From the NCBI GenBank assembly GCA_029531795.1, contig JAPEIS010000001.1:4154001-4218000 (forward strand): 64,000 nt of DNA. Direction: 5' to 3'. A model generated the notes under the pieces. It was not told where the DNA came from and ran no database searches. It saw only the letters and a program-made list of their open reading frames with translations. The DNA is from Sclerotinia nivalis (lineage: Eukaryota; Ascomycota; Leotiomycetes; Helotiales; Sclerotiniaceae). Each line of letters opens with the position of its first letter. Positions within the stretch are counted from its first letter, which is position 1. Made by a program: the position numbers and the translations under genes. Shown piece by piece: positions 58,838 through 64,000 of this stretch.

Positions 58838-60217
58838 ATGTTCGGACTCGTAAAAAAGAAAACCGTAATGCGCCCGGCGTCCGATAAATATGATCTTCCT
58901 AATATGGCCAATTGCTTAGCTGCCAATAGAAGCAGACGCGAGAACGAACATATCAATGCGATGGTATTTCATGATGAATACTATCGTGAACGCATGCGAA
59001 ACATACAGGCCACATACAAAGTTAAGCAGGATAATTCCCCAGGTCTAGGGTACACTTCACGCATTCGGCTGATCTGGGACCATGATCGCCTTTTGGGTAC
59101 ATTCGACTTGGACATTTTCAGGGGTTCCTTAGTCATTGATCCTGGTCCAGGTCAAGACCACTTCAAAGCTGATATTGAATACTCAAAGTTCCATGAGGCC
59201 CGAGCGAAAGATAAAGAGTCGAGTGAAGAGTCTGCGGATGATAACGATGATGAGGATGATGGAGATGATGAAATTGCTGCGACCAAGGAGTATCGTTTCA
59301 AATGGCGTGGAACAAATGCAAATATACCTCTCAAATCATTCAATTCTGCATTCACTATCGGCAAAATTCGCTTCGGCAATGGCAAGATTTGGGGTCACTT
59401 TGAAGCAATGTCGGGTGTTGGTTATCCAGGTGGTCGGTGTGAGTTTCATGGCAAGATACCTCATGGACCTTGTCTCGTAGACATGTCTATTCAAGAGTTT
59501 ATTGATAAATGGAATGGATATGCCGAGACTGAGGAAGATGAAATCCCACGATCACCAACTCCAAGGTCCACGATAGCAAAGTCGCCGTCCGAACATGATG
59601 GTGCTCATTCAACAGGTTCGCTAATGGATGATACATCTCAGCTTAAGGAATGGACAGAAAAGGACCAACAAATTTTCATCGAAATGATTACTGGGATTTA
59701 CGATATCACTAGCAGGGAGATAGAAGAGGACTGGTTGTCGACTTCGAAGGGTTTGATGGTTCGTCTGCATGTAGACCAGCAGCAAGGAAAAGTCTTGGGA
59801 TACTTTGACATCGGCATCGTTGAAGGTTTCCTCTGTTTGAACGATGGTCTGGAAGCCTTAACACACTACAGTCCCATGGAATTCAAATGGTACGGACGAG
59901 GAACCTTCTCCGGCTCAACCGAAAAAGGCACCGGTACACTAGCCATCCAAACCCGAGGCGCAAGAACGGTCGAAGGCATCTTCTGCGATATGCCGGATAA
60001 AAATGATGGCCAAGTGGATTTTCACGGTACGAGGCGCTTGCTGCCTGCGGGGGTTTCGGGTCGTGGTTCTGGGTATTATCGCGCTCAGTGGGAGGAATAT
60101 AAACGCGATAAGCTGGAGGTCCCGCTAGCTACGGCTAATCCTCATAAGGGACGGTGGGGTGTCAGGCAGGAACTTGCGAAGAGGGTTAGCTGGAAACGGA
60201 GTGGCGAGTCTTCTTAG
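58838..60217 (+). CDS. Conserved-looking unknown protein with duplicated beta-rich domain (459 aa)
   Basis: A single exon from the ATG at 58838 (MFGLVKKKTVMRPASDKYDL). The family is not recognised. Two halves share a pattern. Residues about 74-200: IRLIWDHDRLLGTFDLDIFR, GSLVI, YRFKWRGTN and a closing RCEFHGK. Residues about 305-410: VRLHVDQQQGKVLGYFDIGI, VEGFLCL, MEFKWYGRG and a closing QVDFHGTR. An acidic insert (DDNDDEDDGDDE) interrupts the first half, and a Ser/Pro linker (about 225-265) separates the two. The C-terminus is Arg/Lys-rich. There is no signal peptide or membrane segment, so it is probably cytosolic or nuclear. It lies 281 bp after the Zn2Cys6 gene on the same strand; a functional link is not shown. 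Confidence 0.75.
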   Translation: MFGLVKKKTVMRPASDKYDLPNMANCLAANRSRRENEHINAMVFHDEYYRERMRNIQATYKVKQDNSPGLGYTSRIRLIWDHDRLLGTFDLDIFRGSLVIDPGPGQDHFKADIEYSKFHEARAKDKESSEESADDNDDEDDGDDEIAATKEYRFKWRGTNANIPLKSFNSAFTIGKIRFGNGKIWGHFEAMSGVGYPGGRCEFHGKIPHGPCLVDMSIQEFIDKWNGYAETEEDEIPRSPTPRSTIAKSPSEHDGAHSTGSLMDDTSQLKEWTEKDQQIFIEMITGIYDITSREIEEDWLSTSKGLMVRLHVDQQQGKVLGYFDIGIVEGFLCLNDGLEALTHYSPMEFKWYGRGTFSGSTEKGTGTLAIQTRGARTVEGIFCDMPDKNDGQVDFHGTRRLLPAGVSGRGSGYYRAQWEEYKRDKLEVPLATANPHKGRWGVRQELAKRVSWKRSGESS

Positions 60218-63200
60218 GTGGGTGGATGTTGGAAGAAGGAAGAAGGACGGATTGTGGTATTGTTAGATTAGGATTAGACTAGATGTAGGCTAGACTGGTG
60301 GACTTAGCTAGTTGGAACTTAAAGTATTTTTTTCAATGTTCTAACTTTCAGTTTGGTACTAACGGTGAATTGATTTGGGTTTGTGGGGTTAGGTGCTTCA
60401 CTTCATTTGGTAAAGTTAGTAAGTATATCGTCTGTTTGATTTTATATATACTTATATATATACTTATCTATAGTGTTTCAGTCTTATAGTGTGTATCAAT
60501 TCTGGAAATTAGAGATATAAAAATTGTTAATGGAATGATCTTTCAGGTTTGGATATTTATTACTTATATATATCCAACATCACTTGGTAATGTAGTAATG
60601 TATTGGTATTGTGTATTCAATAGTATAGTCGAGTATAAAGCAGGAGTGTAATGAGGGTGAGGTGTATGATGAAGGTTTACTAGATAGGATTTGATTTTCG
60701 ATTTTGTTCTATGTGTGATCATTAGGCAGGTAGGTTGTTTCTGGGAATTCATCAGAGTTCGGTTTGGGGTTTGGGTTGAGTGGGAAATACCTATTTTGTG
60801 AGATTTTAGTGGGTTTCTATCGCTGGTGGATGGTTTTCTAGTACCGAATTTTCACAAGATTATATATCTCAGTGTATATATAAAGCTAACTAACCTGCTC
60901 TACTCCCGTCATTTACATAGGCGCAATTGAAAGTACCGGGAATCTCTCTAGTTGGGAGCTTTTCCTCCTTATTGATTGGTTCTTTGGAATCATTATGTCG
61001 GCGGTTTTTTTATGCGGGGAAAGAGGGGGAGAGGCTAGATTTGGTTGGTTTGGTGGATGAATGGGGTTTGATGGGGTTGGTGTATGTTTTGGTGTTGATG
61101 TTGGTGTTAATATTGATTTTGGGTTAGCAGATAAGAGATGTATATGTGCAAGTAGATGAGATGGGATGGGACGAGATGAGATTGAGGATTCTAGATTCAT
61201 GGGATGGAGTTGGATTTTTGGATATTGGTAGTGTTTAATTCTGGTAATTGGATTTATAGCGAGTTAATGTAAGATTGGTGAATAAACATGATCCTATACT
61301 AGAGATTTCCCGAATATGCAGCAAACTCTCTTCTAGCCCGGAGATAGAGAGCACCAAGAAAAGATGAGGATTAACTTCAAAAAATCGACTTCAAATGCAT
61401 TTGTCAAATCCCTATAAGTTCCATTCTAGAGTGTAATATAAAATATGAACGAGTAATACAGATTTGAGCTTGGGAGTAAAGACAAGGTAATAACAAGATG
61501 AAGATGACGTTACATCGTACCTTCATATCTAAATAATCTCTTTCCCATATCCCATTCTGAAGAGTCTATGAAACTCTATGTCGATATCAGATACTACATC
61601 TCCACTCAAACCCAACCCAACTGGACGCTAGATCGTGTTCACCCCTTATCCGGTTCGCGATTCGCTCGGCTAGTCTAGCTGCTCTAGCTCGGATGATGGC
61701 ACTGTAGCTAGTTTATTGGCCTAAGTAGATCTTCTTTATGATTTTAGTGTGATATTATTGTAGTCATAGCAAAGATACTAATAGTGGTGAATTGCTAAGA
61801 AAACTAGGTGTGTAGGCGTCATGTTGGATCTTTTCGGACGGGTATTGCGATGGTGGTTTTTTGGGGTTTGAGTATCTATCCTCTCTTTCTTTGTAGAGTG
61901 ATGAGTTTGGTGATGAGCCAGACGGTGTGTGAAATGATATGTACAGTGATATCATTTTAGCAGTAATAGACGTGCGCTTAGAATAAAGTGATATGCTTTC
62001 TTATAGTAATCTATAGGGGTGCTGTAACTAAACTCCGTTCATGAAGAACTGTTGCTTTCAGTGATATGAATTTCCACCCATCCCATATAAAGCACCACGG
62101 TGATAATCCCATACGTGTTTTGAGTGATGTCCATCCCAGAGATCCTGCACCCGGAATAGAATTGACGATTCATGATTACCTATTGTCCAGCTCCGTGTGA
62201 TGAGATGAAGGTATATTCACTGGTGGAAACTCCACGAAGTAAACTATCCCTATTCCTTTGAGTAACTCCTCGAGCCTTTATAAGTTCTCACTGATATTGC
62301 CATAATTCATGCGTGTGATTCTCGAATTCTTGTATAATTCCCATGCCGCAAATACACAGAACTAATATAGCGCACTACTGTGGATACACGGCGTAGTACC
62401 TCGTGTTTTCGGCCAATTTAATCCCTCGCACTTCATCCCGAAGAAGTAGTGTAGAAAGCAATAAAATTCTGTTCTTGAAAGTTAAGCTGGGCTTTTGGTA
62501 AAGAATAGATAGATCACTTGATATTCTTCGTCACGTGGTTCAGTGCTTGAAACCCAAACATCACAAATGCAATTGATTGAAGACGAAATAGTTGCTGAGT
62601 TATTTCTGCAATATCCCGATATTCAAGAATTGAGATAACTTGAGTCGAAACTCAATGTCCGTATATGATACTTGAATAAGAAATCCAGGAAGCTCTGTGC
62701 CGCGCGCTCGCGATCTGACACCTATCTCTCAGCTTATCTCAAGTACACACCAAACAAAGCTCCCTTGCCGTCCATAACAGCCACCGACTTCATATAACGA
62801 CCTACCAATATGATATAATGAACTGTAGGGTATCTTGCAAACACCATCCAACAAAGATATCCAAAATATCCAGATCTCACACACACGAAAAATGCGAAAC
62901 TCGAAACTCGAACATCAAACAGGGAATGCTGGTCGAATGAGTTCATGAAAAGAATATGGGGGTGGGCTTAGCTCTTACGCAGCCTGCAGGCGTGGGATGC
63001 AAAGATGGATGGAGCCTTGCACATTTTGGGTGATTGTGGATGGTGGATTGCGCGTTTAGATGCAGAGGTTTTCCTTGGGGTGAGTGATTCAGAAGTGTGA
63101 TAGGAGTTGGTGGGAGAAGTTATGGGGTTTACGGAGTATTTTGGGTGGTCACTGAATGCCACGCTTTATGAAATATACTTGGTAAGCAGAGGATTGCGCA

Positions 63201-64000
63201 TGATACATCGAATGTATAACACGAATACTTTTTTGATCCAGGCACTAACCTCGTATTAAATGCACTCTGCCACCATGAAGTTTATAAAGTTTGCGATGAG
63301 AACACTTTATAGGATGAAATGAGAACAAGTCGCAGCAAGCGACGTTAATCAAACAGTTTAAACACATCTCGTGATTCCTTGGTTGTGAGACATTTGATAT
63401 GTTGAGAGGTGGCGCGGTGATGTTATTTGAGAAGAAGTGATGTGGAAACTTCATTTTGGTTGATGTTGGTTGCTGGGCGAGCTGGATAGATTATATTTGT
63501 GGCTCAAATGGAATTGTTTACGGGAATGTTGAATAGAATGTAGAATTGACTTGATTCATCCAATCAAACTTGATTAATGCTCATGAAACCTTTGAACTTG
63601 ACAAAAGGGGCATAAGATGATAATCGGCAAAACCCTGAAATCAAGTTGTGATAAACCTTGAAACCCCTCGACCTTGGCTAGGAGTCAATAGAAATCATTT
63701 GTTGAGTATATCTTCTGACAGTATCAGGGAGTACTCGAGCATTCAACGATAATGAATGACATCAGGTAAAAGTGCATAGGCACACGGACCGGGATGCTCG
63801 GAGTGATTGATGGGATATACATACATACTTCCTTAGATCGAACCATATAATTACATTCAATGGGGTTAAGCAGACGATTCTATCATATATACACTCAGTC
63901 TTAGGGTGTAGAGAAAAGACTTGTCACTTAGCATCGCGCATTAAGGCTAATTTGGTCTTTCTACTCGAGGATCGCACTCCAAGATTGTTCCACACCTGCA
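60218..64000. other. 3.8-kb region with no supportable gene
   Basis: Composition is that of ordinary intergenic DNA, not of the AT-rich repeat block. Short frames (for example minus 61200-60913, Pro/Thr/Ser-rich; minus 63162-62968; minus 63454-63245) lack domains, mostly lack an ATG or owe their openness to simple composition. TATATA runs at 60440-60470 and 60560-60570. No tRNA, transposon terminus or tandem array was found. Confidence 0.5.

Noticed and set aside
60913..61200. 95-codon Pro/Thr/Ser-rich minus-strand frame
   Set aside because: Low-complexity product of a G/T-rich stretch; no recognisable domain.
62968..63454. Short minus-strand frames near the right end
   Set aside because: Either lacking an ATG start or without any motif; neighbouring frames cannot be joined by convincing splice sites.

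Overview
The window is fungal nuclear DNA. Genes in the right quarter have short introns (49-79 bp) with GT...AG ends, a Zn2Cys6 regulator and filamentous-fungal versions of Ddi1 and Rrp8. The left three quarters are AT-rich retrotransposon wreckage full of transition mutations and in-frame stops, the signature of repeat-induced point mutation (RIP). An ascomycete is clear; a Leotiomycete such as Sclerotinia, Botrytis or Monilinia is my best guess (inference from memory of gene and element style).

Layout. 1-7656: two Tad1/I-like LINEs in head-to-tail order, a 5'-truncated and nearly intact copy (211-1795) and a full-length copy (1811-7656). They sit in a Copia relic whose RNase H tail resumes at 7666. 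8200-12019: minus-strand Copia relic without reverse transcriptase. About 12020-18541: plus-strand Ty3/Gypsy relic with gag, protease, RT, RNase H and integrase remnants. 19400-19710: 85-bp tandem repeats.

19912-45418 is one nested structure that resolves fully from target-site duplications (TSDs). A 4.7-kb minus-strand Copia (Copia A, 118-bp LTRs, TSD AAGCT) has its right LTR split by a minus-strand LINE (LINE C, 11-bp TSD). LINE C in turn holds three insertions: Copia B (24776-31575, 146-bp LTRs, TSD GTTAA), a chromovirus-like Gypsy B (33035-39907, 146-bp LTRs, TSD GATAT) and a 1,009-bp MITE-like DNA element (40244-41252, 16-bp terminal inverted repeats, TA duplication). A solo LTR (45921-46133, TSD AAAAG) and a partial second MITE copy (to 47026) close the repeat block.

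47230-60217 holds five genes: a GNAT acetyltransferase (minus, 4 exons), DDI1 (plus, 3 exons, with a start codon apparently split by an intron), RRP8 (minus, convergent with DDI1), a 1,034-residue Zn2Cys6 transcription factor (plus, 4 exons) and a 459-residue unknown protein with a duplicated domain. They do not form one pathway; the change from repeat block to genes is abrupt. From 60218 to the end I see no supportable gene.

The best candidates for something undescribed are the TA-flanked MITE family built on GGACAATA-like repeats with a conserved hairpin, the cysteine-rich antisense ORF behind the pol region of Copia B, and the nested insertion record itself.
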